From: Elusimicrobiota bacterium
GTDB lineage: Bacteria; Elusimicrobiota; Elusimicrobia; FEN-1173
Assembly: GCA_016788905.1 (NCBI GenBank)
Contig: JAEURZ010000007.1
Coordinates: 39,051 to 103,050 of the forward strand
Reading direction: 5' to 3'
Length of the DNA: 64,000 nt
Part shown: in pieces, positions 16,575 through 26,352 of the stretch
How positions within the stretch are numbered: position 1 is the first letter of the stretch
Layout: each line of letters opens with the position of its first letter
The notes under the pieces: model-generated
What the model was told of the DNA's origin: nothing
The model's database searches: none
The model's input: the letters and a program-made list of their open reading frames with translations, nothing else
Made by a program: the position numbers and the translations under genes

Positions 16575-18614
16575 TTATTCCTTGGGGCGTTGACGGGAGA
16601 CGCCCGGCTCCTTGAGAAAAGATTGATTCGCTGGAAAGGAAGATTTTCGAACCCCTTGAATATACGCCATATGAACTTGGGCTCGTTCGTTGCCTCCTCC
16701 CTCCCGGGAAGATCGCACGGCAACGAAAGCCCGATCCCCGCGCAAGGGAGACTTCTCGTTTGGTTTCCAAGAAAGGGTGAACGAAGCCGACGATTTCGTT
16801 GGGGTCAGATCAAAGGAGGAAGGAGTAAGAAGCATGTCCGCGGAAGAGTAGAACCGAACGGTCACGGGGCGATTCGTGGTTTTCGGGTCCAAAGCCACGG
16901 TCCCCGTGAGAGGCAGGTTCGGGGTACAGGAGGAAGGAACCACCAGCCTCATTCTGTAGGGAGTGACCCGATGAATCTCCCGAACCCGTGTGATGGCACT
17001 CCCGGCGGCTAAAAACCACTCTTGAGGGGGATACGGACCCAGGACACCGCGAAGAGCCCGGGCCAGATCGTGCATGAAAATTCCTCGGGCAGGCCGATCG
17101 TCTTGGAAATTTTCAACAGCCAATAACGTTCGTTGAACCATGGCCTCAGGCCCGGCGGGGTTCAGTGTGTTTTGGTGAAGTCGCCAGTCAAACGTATTTC
17201 CCACCACCAAGTTAAAGGCAGCGTTCTCCGTGTAATTATTCCATTGGCTCACCAACCCACGGTATTGAGCGGCATCGGCTTCGTAGAGCATGATGGCGTT
17301 CATATCCACGCCGGCGTCCCGCATCATGGCAGGGTCTTGCCCATGTTCCCACCCTTTTTGCCACGATAAGGTAAACGCCCACAGGGGCTTTTTCCCGCCA
17401 AACCCCTCGGCGATCTTCCGCACCACTCCCGCGGTACGATGGGCGCGATACCAAAACCATTGATCCGTGGTCTTGAATTTTATCTCCTGACGTTGGGAGG
17501 CCCGTGGGGCGATGTATCGTCCTCGAGCGATCCACGACATGCGTTGTTCTTTGCTCCAACCATCGTACCCCGCGGGCTTTTGAACGCCGGGCATCTCCCG
17601 CACAAAATCGTCCACCAGCTCATTGCCCCCAAAAACAGGTCGGATGTAATCCAACCCCACAAAATCCACACCCTCCACCGCGGCAAATCGGTCCAAAACC
17701 TTAACGATATCCCCCGGCCGTTTCGGGTCCCGAATGGAAATACCCCGTCGAACATCCCGGTTTAACCCATGAACGGGGCGCCCTTTTTCATAGTGCCACC
17801 CGTAAGCGTAGTCCGGTGAGAATTTTGCTGGCCCACCAACCATATAGCAGAGAACATAAACACCTAAATTCACGCCCCGCTCACGGCACGCCCGAGCCAA
17901 CTCCGCCACGGATTCTTCGGACCTGGTCTGCCACGGAAAATCCGAGGATAGTTTTTTTGAATACCCGCTGGACTCCGCCCCCTGGACGAGAACGGCGTCC
18001 GCCCCAATAAAGTTCGCCCATTCGGCCATGGCGCCCAAGTGGGGCTCCCCCCCATCCGGTCCCCGGAACCGATAAAAAGAACCCAACCCTTCTAAAGGTA
18101 AAACCGCATACCCGGCAGGAACGGGATCGAATTTTCGGGAAATGACTTGGAAACGCCCTTTCGTGAGGGCCCCCATTCCTGGAGGAAAGGAGCGCGTTGA
18201 AATTTGCAGATGATAATCCCCATCAAAAGCGTTCCAGGGCACAGGCCAGCGGGCCCGCCACATGTCGGACCCCGTATCAAAAAGGAGCCGAACCTTTTCC
18301 AATTCCCCCACCGTGACCACCGGCTCGCCTTTCCATTCCACCCAGGCCGTCAACGGAGCCGTAGATTTTCGTAAAAGTTGCCGCGCGTCCTCGGAAGCCG
18401 GCTGAAGGATGATGTCCACCAGTTCGTCGTGGAAATACGCTTCCTTTCCCGCTTGCAGTTGGAGAGACAAATCCGGAGCCACCGGAGTCCAGGACACCAA
18501 GGATTCCCCGTGACTTTTCCAAAGGGCATAACCAAGAACCATCGTTGCCGTAAAAAAAAGCACAAGAAAAATACCGCTGTGCTTTTTGGTTGATCGTGAG
18601 AGGAACCGTCTCAT
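16575..18614 (-). CDS. Secreted TIM-barrel glycosidase-like protein
   Basis: This is a 679-residue protein with an N-terminal membrane anchor or signal (about 14-33) and an Ig-like beta domain (about 45-150). A (beta/alpha)8-type region (about 165-480) contains LARACRERGVNLGVYVLCYMVGG, GRPVHGLNRDVRRGISIRDP, VDFVGLDYIRPVFGG and AGVDMNAIMLYEAD. A C-terminal beta domain (about 545-650) follows. This order recalls glycoside-hydrolase-like families (DUF4015/GHL types), where the FVGLDYIRP Asp and a later Glu would be the acid pair. The substrate is unknown. It is coupled by ATGA to the YhcG nuclease gene upstream and runs into sppA downstream. Confidence 0.65.
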   Translation of the reverse strand: MRRFLSRSTKKHSGIFLVLFFTATMVLGYALWKSHGESLVSWTPVAPDLSLQLQAGKEAYFHDELVDIILQPASEDARQLLRKSTAPLTAWVEWKGEPVVTVGELEKVRLLFDTGSDMWRARWPVPWNAFDGDYHLQISTRSFPPGMGALTKGRFQVISRKFDPVPAGYAVLPLEGLGSFYRFRGPDGGEPHLGAMAEWANFIGADAVLVQGAESSGYSKKLSSDFPWQTRSEESVAELARACRERGVNLGVYVLCYMVGGPAKFSPDYAYGWHYEKGRPVHGLNRDVRRGISIRDPKRPGDIVKVLDRFAAVEGVDFVGLDYIRPVFGGNELVDDFVREMPGVQKPAGYDGWSKEQRMSWIARGRYIAPRASQRQEIKFKTTDQWFWYRAHRTAGVVRKIAEGFGGKKPLWAFTLSWQKGWEHGQDPAMMRDAGVDMNAIMLYEADAAQYRGLVSQWNNYTENAAFNLVVGNTFDWRLHQNTLNPAGPEAMVQRTLLAVENFQDDRPARGIFMHDLARALRGVLGPYPPQEWFLAAGSAITRVREIHRVTPYRMRLVVPSSCTPNLPLTGTVALDPKTTNRPVTVRFYSSADMLLTPSSFDLTPTKSSASFTLSWKPNEKSPLRGDRAFVAVRSSREGGGNERAQVHMAYIQGVRKSSFPANQSFLKEPGVSRQRPKE

Positions 18615-19636
18615 GAGCTCAAATCACCCAAAAGATGCCGAATTTGGTCCGGCCCCGGCAATTCCTTTCGCAATTCCTTTGGCAGGGTTGATGTCACACG
18701 GTAATGGGCAACAGCGATGGGTTTATGACTTTCTTTGAGGGCATATTCAACGATCGTACGCCTTTTCTCTTTACAAAGAATTATCCCAATGGAGGGGTTT
18801 TCATTTTTTTCCTTAACAAGCCCATCCAAGGCCGCGAGGTAAAATTGCATTTTCCCAACATGTTCAGGCTGAAATTTTCCTACTTTCAATTCGACAGCGA
18901 CAAGACATTGCAAGCGCCGGTGATATAAAAGGATGTCAATAAAAAACTCTTCCCCTTCGATTTCCAAGCGATACTGGTTTCCCATAAACGCAAAGGCTCC
19001 TCCCATCTCAGTCAGGAAGCGGTTCACTTTAGCAATAAGCGATCGCTCCAGTTCCATCTCACTATGTTCCTCGGCCAACTGGAGAAAATCAAACGTGTAT
19101 TCATCTTTAACGGCAAGGTGAGCCTGCTTTTTTATGTTTTCAGGTAAAGCTTTACTAAAATTTGTTTGGTTCAAGAGAGTCTTTTCATAACTTTGATTTT
19201 CTATCTGATGGATCAAGACATTTTTTGTCCAACCGAATTTCTTTGTCATGCGGACATAAAACTCACGTTCTATGTCCGTTTTGCATTTGGCCAACACCAC
19301 CAAATGCTTCGCCCAACTGATTTCTCCAACCAGTGGTTGGAGATTTGGGTTCTTATGGTATTCCGCGTAAAACTGTCGCATATACCAAAGGTTTTGCGGT
19401 GAAAAACCATGAACACCTGGAAAATCCAATTGCAAATCTTTGGCCAATGACTCAACAACAGACTTTCCCCATCCATGCCTGCTTTGACTGTCAACAATGG
19501 TTTTCCCTATATCCCAATACAGGCGTATCAGTTCTTGATTGACTGTTCTTAAGGCCTCATAGTGGGCTAATCGAATTCTTTTTTTTATTTCGATTAAAGC
19601 CTCATGATAAGCCCTGGAGATGAATTTCTTAGACAT
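18611..19636 (-). CDS. YhcG/DUF1016 PD-(D/E)XK nuclease family protein
   Basis: This 341-residue protein has an N-terminal DUF1016 helical domain (AHYEALRTVNQELIRLYWDIGKTIVDSQ; GFSPQNLWYMRQFYAEY, about 15-180) and a C-terminal nuclease-like domain. In the latter, FIDILLYHRR is followed by VAVELKVG: the Asp, Glu and Lys form the PD-(D/E)XK pattern (about 233-252). Homologues are found in restriction and mobile-element contexts and are thought to act on nucleic acids. The gene looks clearly more AT-rich than its neighbours, which fits horizontal acquisition. Nevertheless its stop overlaps the start of the glycosidase-like gene by ATGA. Confidence 0.85.
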   Translation of the reverse strand: MSKKFISRAYHEALIEIKKRIRLAHYEALRTVNQELIRLYWDIGKTIVDSQSRHGWGKSVVESLAKDLQLDFPGVHGFSPQNLWYMRQFYAEYHKNPNLQPLVGEISWAKHLVVLAKCKTDIEREFYVRMTKKFGWTKNVLIHQIENQSYEKTLLNQTNFSKALPENIKKQAHLAVKDEYTFDFLQLAEEHSEMELERSLIAKVNRFLTEMGGAFAFMGNQYRLEIEGEEFFIDILLYHRRLQCLVAVELKVGKFQPEHVGKMQFYLAALDGLVKEKNENPSIGIILCKEKRRTIVEYALKESHKPIAVAHYRVTSTLPKELRKELPGPDQIRHLLGDLSS

Positions 19637-19719
19637 AACCCGTCAAAAAAGAAAGCACACCCAGCCGAATTGTTAACATGGGAGTAATCTAACGAATTTG
19701 GAGGGAAACAACAATCGTT

Positions 19720-22700
19720 TTACGCGTTGCGGGCGATGGCGGTGAGCGTTTCGAAAATTCCTTTCCAATCCAAGAGTCGGCTGGGAAGAACCAATTTAAA
19801 AACCGCGTTCAAGAGCCAGGCGCGATCGGCGGCATCGCGTATATCCTTCTGCTCAGCCGTGAGACCCTCTGGATTCAGACGAATGACGGGCGTGTGCATA
19901 AACCGAAGACCGGCCCCATTCCTGGCCGTTAAAATCGTCCCAAAAACATCACCCAGTTTCGCAAGCAGAACCTCTTGAATTCCCAGGGGAACACCTTCTT
20001 CGGTTTTTACATCAGGAAAGACTTCGGGCCGGAAGAATACAAATTGAGAATCAACTCCTGGAACGGACAAACCCTTTGAGTTGGTGATTATCGCCCAGTT
20101 GGACCGCCCCGCCACCAACGCCGAAAGATTCTCACGCTGGGCCGCCGTTCGAACGCTTTCCGCATCAACAAACAACACATGGGTTCCTTGGCCTTCCTCG
20201 ATCCAGGGGAAAGTCGGGACAATCGATTTTTCAATGGCCCGCTCAGAATATTTTTCCACTGTTAACCGGGCCGCGTGATCCATAAAATCTCTCACACGGA
20301 GATCGGTCGGCCGCTCCCCCAACTCAGCAAGAACTTTTTCGGTCACCAAACTCCTTTCAGCCGTCAATTCCGCCGGTTCAGGGGAAGAAGTCAATTCGGA
20401 AAGGGGAGTTAATGGAATGGACCCCTGTTCAGAATGTTGTTCGAGAACCCATCGAATTCCCTCCCAGAGAAGGATGTAACGGTCTTCTGGAAATCGCTCA
20501 TCAGCATGGGGGAAATGCGGAACAAGAAGGGCTTTCGATTCTAAAAGGGTAGAAACAATACCGCGAGCGGAGGTTAAGGATTCCCCAACAATCCGGAAAG
20601 AGAAAATCTCGCCCTTCATCGTTTGGATGCGATAGGAAACTTTTGGAACTTCCGACGTCCCGCCCTCAAAGACTCGTTCCATCGTTCGAATATCAAGTAG
20701 ATATTGTCGTGCTAAAAAGTTTCTCAACCAGAGGTATTCATCTGTTTTTAATTTCGGATCAGAAAGAGTGACTTTCTTTATGTCCATTTCAGATCGTTTC
20801 CTATCAAAGGACCTATGGAGCGCCAGGGCCCCCGCCCACCAGGAAGCAACCACGGACAACAGAAAGACCGAAACGAAAGAACGGTATTCAAGAAACTCTA
20901 AAAGCGGGAAAGGGGTGATGATGATCAGCGCGGTATAAATAAACGCCATGACAGCGGCGTTGGAAACACTCACGTTGATGGGAGTCTTGGGTTCCTTCCC
21001 AAAATGCGACACAAAGAACAATCCTCCAAAGACAGCCCCGAGAAGCGGGGCGACCACTCCAACCAAACCTGAGCCCGACAAAAAAAGAATCGCCCCGAAA
21101 TTAACAAACATTCCCGTGAGTCCCAAGGTCCACTCATAGATCGGCGCATGATCCTTGTAATGTTTTCCGGCCTTTTCCCGCCCTTCCTCACCCCCCAGTA
21201 AAAACCCCACCCCCTCAAACAATCGCGTCATCCAACGGCTCGTCGCTCGGCCCGAGTCATGACGGTCAGATAAATTATTATGTTCCTCCCCTTCTGCTTT
21301 TTCAGGCGACGACCCTTTCAAATAACCATCCCCGGTTAATTGGCTGAGCGAAAAAGTATCGATCGTCGAACTGCTATGGCCCACTTTTTCACGGGACGTC
21401 TTGAACCTGAGGTAATAGTTAATGACTGGGGTGGGTTGACTGGAAAGAAGCTCAATGATTTCTGGCGAATTAAAACCGGAACGGGCCAGCCGATCTTTGA
21501 ACTCGGCTTGGAGTGTGGGATGGATTTTATTCATCACGGTCATCACGCCGACCCCCGTGACGTTCTCAAAGGCAAGGAATTGATTCAAATTGGATCTCAA
21601 CCTCTTGTATATGGCTGTGAGTTCAGAACTTCGCCGCAGTTGAAAGGATGTCGGGTTGACCCTCGCGAGCACAGCGCCTTTCCAGAGCGGCACTAATTTC
21701 GAATCGAATTCCTCAGGGGTGATTTCGGCCAAAATGGGCCTCTCCGCCCAGATGGCTATAAAAGTTTCAATATCCATGGGAACGCGCGTTTTGTCCCGGC
21801 GATAGATTACCCAGTATTCAAAAATACGTTTCACAGAAGGCAGGTTTGTTCGCATGTTAACGGCAACATCATTTAAGTCAATCGCCGTCTCTTCCAGTGT
21901 TTGTTCCCATTCCTGTTGGGTCACCTCCTTGTGATGTTTTGTAAAATCCTTCAAATAGGAATAGGTCTTTTTTCCCCTGTATAAAAAAGCCGCCACATGG
22001 GGCACGTTATCGGCCAGGGCTCGGTTGTTGATCAGCGTTTGTTTAATCAATTTAATCCCTTTGACCTGGCCAAGACCGTTCGCTTTTGCCAAGATTTTGT
22101 CGATGGCCGGCATGGCGCCGGGATCGAAGATATCGGTCCAACGCCGGATTTGGTCCGACATATCACGGATGGAATTTTCCCAAAACGACAAGGGATCGTC
22201 CGCCTCCAACGCCGATTGAATGGTTTTTTGGTAGCCGTCCCAATTTAAAGCATAAAGGGATTTCTGTTCATCATATATGACGTCCGCGATCATATCCATC
22301 AGAATGGGGGCGGCTCGATCGAGATCACCCACGGGGACCTGTCCACGTCCCAACGGGACGGTGGAAGTTTCGGTGGGAGCCTCTTCTTCCCCCACCGTTT
22401 CTGGAAGGAAGTTGGTGGGCGTCCGCCAGCCCTGAAGATACGTGGAAACAAACGCATTGGGTTTATCGTCTGGGCGAACCAATGGCGCGACGCGCCGCGC
22501 TCCATCAAAGGGGTTGAGAAGGGTAAAGGATGTGGGGCGAAGTCCGGGACCTGAAATATCGCTTTTCAACCCGGCAAGGAGGCCGGGCAAAATATCCACG
22601 TAGCCGACGGAATTCGAGATCCCGGTCAATTCCACATTGTTAATTCCGGCCCGTTGAGCGAAGGCATTGATAAACCGGAGGGATTCGAGGACCAGGCGTT

Positions 22701-25700
22701 GTTGCACGTTGGACGCGGTCATCGAAGAAGCCGCGCCGGGGTTCCGCGCCACGGGGGAAAATTCAATGGCGTGAATCCACAGGGTCAATTGGTTGTCCGA
22801 CATTCCAACGAGGCCGATAAATCGACCGAAAAAGCCGCCCTCAAAGTAGGTTTCGAATTCTAAGTTTTCCAACGTCGTGTTCCAGGCCCCCTGGGTCCAG
22901 AAATTTACCCGGCCCGGAGCCGTGCAATCTCCCGAACGCCCCCCCCCACTTAACGACGCGATATTCCGGCCGGTTAACGAGAAACGCAAATCGCCGTAGG
23001 TATCTTCCCCCAATGTTTCCGCGATTTCTTTTAAAACCGTTTGGTGGGTATGGTTCGCGGGAAGTTTCGATGCTCTAAGAAGAATTGTTTTTCGAATAGC
23101 CACGGCGACTTGGTCGGCATATATGGCGTAGAGGGAAGGGTCCGACTCAAAATCCCGTTCGTCATGGCCTGTCTCCTGAACCAAGGCCACATTCAGTTGC
23201 CCATCTTGTAAAACGCCCGACGCCATTAATTTTTCCATGACGGCTTGAATGGTTGCCGGCGAAAACACGTTCATTATAAGGGAGGGGTCTCCCCCCGCTT
23301 CCTGAATCGCGGCACGGCTTTGTTCCGATAATTCCCAAACGATTTCTTTGATGGAACCCTTTACCAGCATGAGAAAAAGGGCGTCAGCCAACAAGGGATC
23401 ATCCACGGCTAAATGGCCCTCTTTAAGCCCCTCGAACATTTTTGTCCCCACCAGCCGGATTCGCCGGTCAAACGTTGCGTAATTCCGCGGTTCCCTTATG
23501 AATTCAATCCGAGCATCAAATAGTTTCTTCAATGGGGGACGCATTTTTTCAGACGCCCTATCTACAATGGAATAGGCCAATAGTTTCGCCTTCTCTTCAG
23601 ATATTAATGGTTCGCCCACGGGAGAAGGCACGTTCAGTTTCGCGGTAGCCTTCACCGGGCTCACGACGTTGAAAAGGGCATGATAGAGAAGACCGTAGCC
23701 AAAAACGTGTCGAATAAAGATGGTGGCCACCGCTTGAGCATCGAACCCGGGAAGGCCCGACAGGGCCGAGAGGAGGGACAACAGAGTCAGTCCCCCAAAC
23801 ATCCAAAACCCAAGGCGGACGTAATTATCGTATTGATTTTCAGTTATCTTAAAGAGGCGTGCATTTTCTCGCGGGTGAAACCGAACAAACCCCCGTTCAT
23901 ACCAGGCGAGGGTTAAGAGGCCGAATAGGAAAGCCAACGGAAAGAGCAGGGGCGTCTGGGTCGCCAAGCCGATCGCCGCTGTGGCCGTCACGGCCACTGC
24001 CGCGGGAAGGACAAAACGCTGTTCTTGGATCAATTTAAGAGGATTGAGGGATTGTTTGAGAACCTCCATTTTAAATTGGCGTTCGTTTGCGGGTCCGACT
24101 GTTGTCGCTTCAACGGTAAAAATCCAACCGTTTTTAAAACGGGTGGTGAGATGGGCATAATCCGCCTGTACCTTTGCGGTGACTTGACGGATCCGGCCTG
24201 CCACAGAAGACGGGACGAAGGATAGGAAACTGCTCTCCACCTTCGCCGTTTTCCCACCATCGGCGACCGCGATCATGCCAGGCAGTACAAGGGTCGCGAC
24301 CTGTCGTGGGATCGGCGCCTGAGAAAGAAACAATTTTTCACCGGAAAAGAGTTGATCGAGCGGGGTTTTTTCCTGCGCGAAAACAGAAAGGTAAGAGAAT
24401 CCCTGGACTGTTTCCAGTTTTTCTATTTTTGGGGTGACGCTAATGACCGTGGCGCCCGCCTGGGTTAAATGGGCGATAAGCCCCGGGGAATGATAACCGC
24501 CCGTCACCAGGATCGATACCGGCAATGATTTTATCGAATTCATGCTTTTAAGCAGGTTTTCAGCCATGGAACGATCTCGGGCATCGGCTTCCCGATAGAA
24601 ATCCTCAAAAGATGAAAAATTTTGGCCCAGGATGGAGAGGGACCGATAGTCCTTCCATTCCTCCGGAGTCAAACTGAATTCCACCAATTTCCGAGTGAGG
24701 TGAGCGGCATGGGATTGATCGATGAGACCTTGGGTCTCCGACGTGGGCGCCAAGGTGGCAAAAACTTTCCGTTCCAGGGTATTCAAGTCACCTAAAAGAG
24801 TTTCCGCCTCTATAGCATCGGCCCATAAAACGTAATGGATATAGCTCTTCATGGCCGGATACGATTCCAACGAAATACCCGTTCGGTGACAGAGCCCCTG
24901 CAGGTAAGAATAGAAATCGCCGTACGTCACTTGGCTCGAACGGTAGGCCACGCTTTGACGGGTCAGTTCTTCCATTTCCAAACGGGTCAGTTTTTTAACC
25001 AGGTGGCCTATCAAGTCGGCGCGTTCCCGTTCCACCTGATTAAAATCGAGTGTTTTTTCCATGGCAAGGGTTTTCTGGAAATTCCGAATCGAGGAGGGAG
25101 TCTCGATCCCAAACGAAGCGTTGGTCAGAGCATCAACATAGTCCCCTAGTCCCAACTGTCCGGACCGATAGGCCTCCACCGCAGAGTCCAAAGCTTTGAG
25201 CTTAGGAGTAAAAACACGGGACTTTTCAAGGTCCAGGGCCGCCTTCTGTTGAGCGAGGATTCTCTTCATCCCCTCAATTCGGGGAGCGGAGTTCCGATAG
25301 GCCTCCACATTCGCGTTGTAATGGGTAGGGTCATCAACCCCGATCAATGGAGGGAGGGGCCCGCTCCCCGTGAGAACCGCATGGATCGGGCCGGAAATCT
25401 TGTTTTCTTTTAAGAGGTAATCGGCACTGAGTTGCACGGCCTCTCGATGAGGGAAATCTCGAAAAGGTTGGAGATCGATGTCTCCCCAGGTGCCCTCCAG
25501 AGCGATAAGTCCCGCCTGCTTAGAAGTGAGGAGAGAATCCACCAACCGACCGATGTTTTTTTGGGCATCCAAATTTTGATGTACATCTTGAATGTGGATG
25601 ACCACAGGGGTGGAACGGTTGGACGGGAGACTGAGCGAAACTTTTCGAATGGTTCCGTATGCCGGAGAGAGCGCCGACAACAGATCTTGATGGTCTTTCA

Positions 25701-25968
25701 GGAATCCCTTTGGGACAGAGTGGGCGACACTTGGGGAAAGCGAAACCCCTATGCTTTGGAGGGAAGGCAACGAGGAGGAGAAGAGAAGTTCGGGTGAACC
25801 AACAGGCAAAGAAGCCAAGAGTGTCGGAGAAGAACGCTGTTCCCGGGCTTTCCGCCGCTCGGCCCAAATATTCGATTCCGTCGAGTATGCAAAAAGGCAA
25901 TGGGTTCCAAATAACAACAAACCCATTGTCCCAGCAACAATCCGTTGGAGGCGGAGGAAGGTCTTCAT
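19720..25968 (-). CDS. Giant 2082-residue membrane protein with Tiki/TraB-like N-terminal domain
   Basis: A signal peptide or anchor (about 8-30) leads to a domain at about 105-530 with three spaced motifs: VVIHIQDVHQN (about 122-132), LIALEGTWG (154-162) and VTGGYHSPGL (about 490). Spacing and character resemble the Tiki/TraB/ChaN fold (GxxH, Glu, GxGH), so a metal-dependent hydrolase or haem-binding-like role is possible; this is inference. Two helices (about 650-700) and two more (about 725-775) follow, then a long soluble region (about 790-1560). Another membrane block (about 1600-1720) precedes a soluble C-terminus (about 1730-2082). I recall giant proteins with HIQDVH-type starts in Elusimicrobiota and Omnitrophota, uncharacterised. 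It stands alone, flanked by gaps on both sides. Confidence 0.7.
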   Translation of the reverse strand: MKTFLRLQRIVAGTMGLLLFGTHCLFAYSTESNIWAERRKAREQRSSPTLLASLPVGSPELLFSSSLPSLQSIGVSLSPSVAHSVPKGFLKDHQDLLSALSPAYGTIRKVSLSLPSNRSTPVVIHIQDVHQNLDAQKNIGRLVDSLLTSKQAGLIALEGTWGDIDLQPFRDFPHREAVQLSADYLLKENKISGPIHAVLTGSGPLPPLIGVDDPTHYNANVEAYRNSAPRIEGMKRILAQQKAALDLEKSRVFTPKLKALDSAVEAYRSGQLGLGDYVDALTNASFGIETPSSIRNFQKTLAMEKTLDFNQVERERADLIGHLVKKLTRLEMEELTRQSVAYRSSQVTYGDFYSYLQGLCHRTGISLESYPAMKSYIHYVLWADAIEAETLLGDLNTLERKVFATLAPTSETQGLIDQSHAAHLTRKLVEFSLTPEEWKDYRSLSILGQNFSSFEDFYREADARDRSMAENLLKSMNSIKSLPVSILVTGGYHSPGLIAHLTQAGATVISVTPKIEKLETVQGFSYLSVFAQEKTPLDQLFSGEKLFLSQAPIPRQVATLVLPGMIAVADGGKTAKVESSFLSFVPSSVAGRIRQVTAKVQADYAHLTTRFKNGWIFTVEATTVGPANERQFKMEVLKQSLNPLKLIQEQRFVLPAAVAVTATAAIGLATQTPLLFPLAFLFGLLTLAWYERGFVRFHPRENARLFKITENQYDNYVRLGFWMFGGLTLLSLLSALSGLPGFDAQAVATIFIRHVFGYGLLYHALFNVVSPVKATAKLNVPSPVGEPLISEEKAKLLAYSIVDRASEKMRPPLKKLFDARIEFIREPRNYATFDRRIRLVGTKMFEGLKEGHLAVDDPLLADALFLMLVKGSIKEIVWELSEQSRAAIQEAGGDPSLIMNVFSPATIQAVMEKLMASGVLQDGQLNVALVQETGHDERDFESDPSLYAIYADQVAVAIRKTILLRASKLPANHTHQTVLKEIAETLGEDTYGDLRFSLTGRNIASLSGGGRSGDCTAPGRVNFWTQGAWNTTLENLEFETYFEGGFFGRFIGLVGMSDNQLTLWIHAIEFSPVARNPGAASSMTASNVQQRLVLESLRFINAFAQRAGINNVELTGISNSVGYVDILPGLLAGLKSDISGPGLRPTSFTLLNPFDGARRVAPLVRPDDKPNAFVSTYLQGWRTPTNFLPETVGEEEAPTETSTVPLGRGQVPVGDLDRAAPILMDMIADVIYDEQKSLYALNWDGYQKTIQSALEADDPLSFWENSIRDMSDQIRRWTDIFDPGAMPAIDKILAKANGLGQVKGIKLIKQTLINNRALADNVPHVAAFLYRGKKTYSYLKDFTKHHKEVTQQEWEQTLEETAIDLNDVAVNMRTNLPSVKRIFEYWVIYRRDKTRVPMDIETFIAIWAERPILAEITPEEFDSKLVPLWKGAVLARVNPTSFQLRRSSELTAIYKRLRSNLNQFLAFENVTGVGVMTVMNKIHPTLQAEFKDRLARSGFNSPEIIELLSSQPTPVINYYLRFKTSREKVGHSSSTIDTFSLSQLTGDGYLKGSSPEKAEGEEHNNLSDRHDSGRATSRWMTRLFEGVGFLLGGEEGREKAGKHYKDHAPIYEWTLGLTGMFVNFGAILFLSGSGLVGVVAPLLGAVFGGLFFVSHFGKEPKTPINVSVSNAAVMAFIYTALIIITPFPLLEFLEYRSFVSVFLLSVVASWWAGALALHRSFDRKRSEMDIKKVTLSDPKLKTDEYLWLRNFLARQYLLDIRTMERVFEGGTSEVPKVSYRIQTMKGEIFSFRIVGESLTSARGIVSTLLESKALLVPHFPHADERFPEDRYILLWEGIRWVLEQHSEQGSIPLTPLSELTSSPEPAELTAERSLVTEKVLAELGERPTDLRVRDFMDHAARLTVEKYSERAIEKSIVPTFPWIEEGQGTHVLFVDAESVRTAAQRENLSALVAGRSNWAIITNSKGLSVPGVDSQFVFFRPEVFPDVKTEEGVPLGIQEVLLAKLGDVFGTILTARNGAGLRFMHTPVIRLNPEGLTAEQKDIRDAADRAWLLNAVFKLVLPSRLLDWKGIFETLTAIARNA

Positions 25969-26049
25969 CCCCCTAATCTACTAATTGATCTAGAAAATCT
26001 TCCTTAAGGAGTTGTAACGATGTTGTAAATTTTTTCCGGAGACTGGTAA

Positions 26050-26155
26050 CCTTCTAAATACGTGCCTGGGGGTCCTGCTTGCCATGTGGCAAGCGCCTTG
26101 GACGCTCCGCTTTAGCGGAGCCGGGTCCACACAGGTTCCTTTGCCTTTCTAAATT

Positions 26156-26167
<12 letters not shown>
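26050..26167. repeat. Direct repeat of the tRNA-Arg 3' end with two hairpins between
   Basis: A 23-24-base sequence covering the last bases of tRNA-Arg plus its downstream flank occurs at 26144-26167 (the gene's own 3' end) and again at 26050-26072, with two or three differences. The 71 bases between the copies hold two hairpins: GCTTGCC/GGCAAGC (26077-26094) and GCTCCGCT/AGCGGAGC (26104-26121). With the tRNA and the upstream partial copy this accounts for most of the gap 25969-26352. The rest, nearest the giant gene, shows no clear feature. Confidence 0.6.
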
Positions 26168-26229
<62 letters not shown>

Positions 26230-26281
26230 AAAATTGTTCCCCTCTATCTGGTTTCCGGCCTATCGGCCTTCAACCACTTCG

Positions 26282-26325
26282 TTGGCTCCCACGCCTCCGT
26301 CGCAATTGAGCTACAGGCACAAAAT
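26282..26325 (-). pseudogene. tRNA-Arg 5'-fragment (pseudo-tRNA)
   Basis: Minus-strand bases 26320-26303 repeat the acceptor 5' strand and D-stem start of the tRNA-Arg (GTGCCTGTAGCTCAATTG), and the match continues upstream through 26325. After that the copy diverges and keeps only a GGAGCCAA-like remnant of the anticodon arm. It cannot fold as a tRNA. It lies 74 bases upstream of the intact gene. Confidence 0.6.
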
Positions 26326-26352
26326 GGGGAAGCTCGATAATGGGTGATTCTA

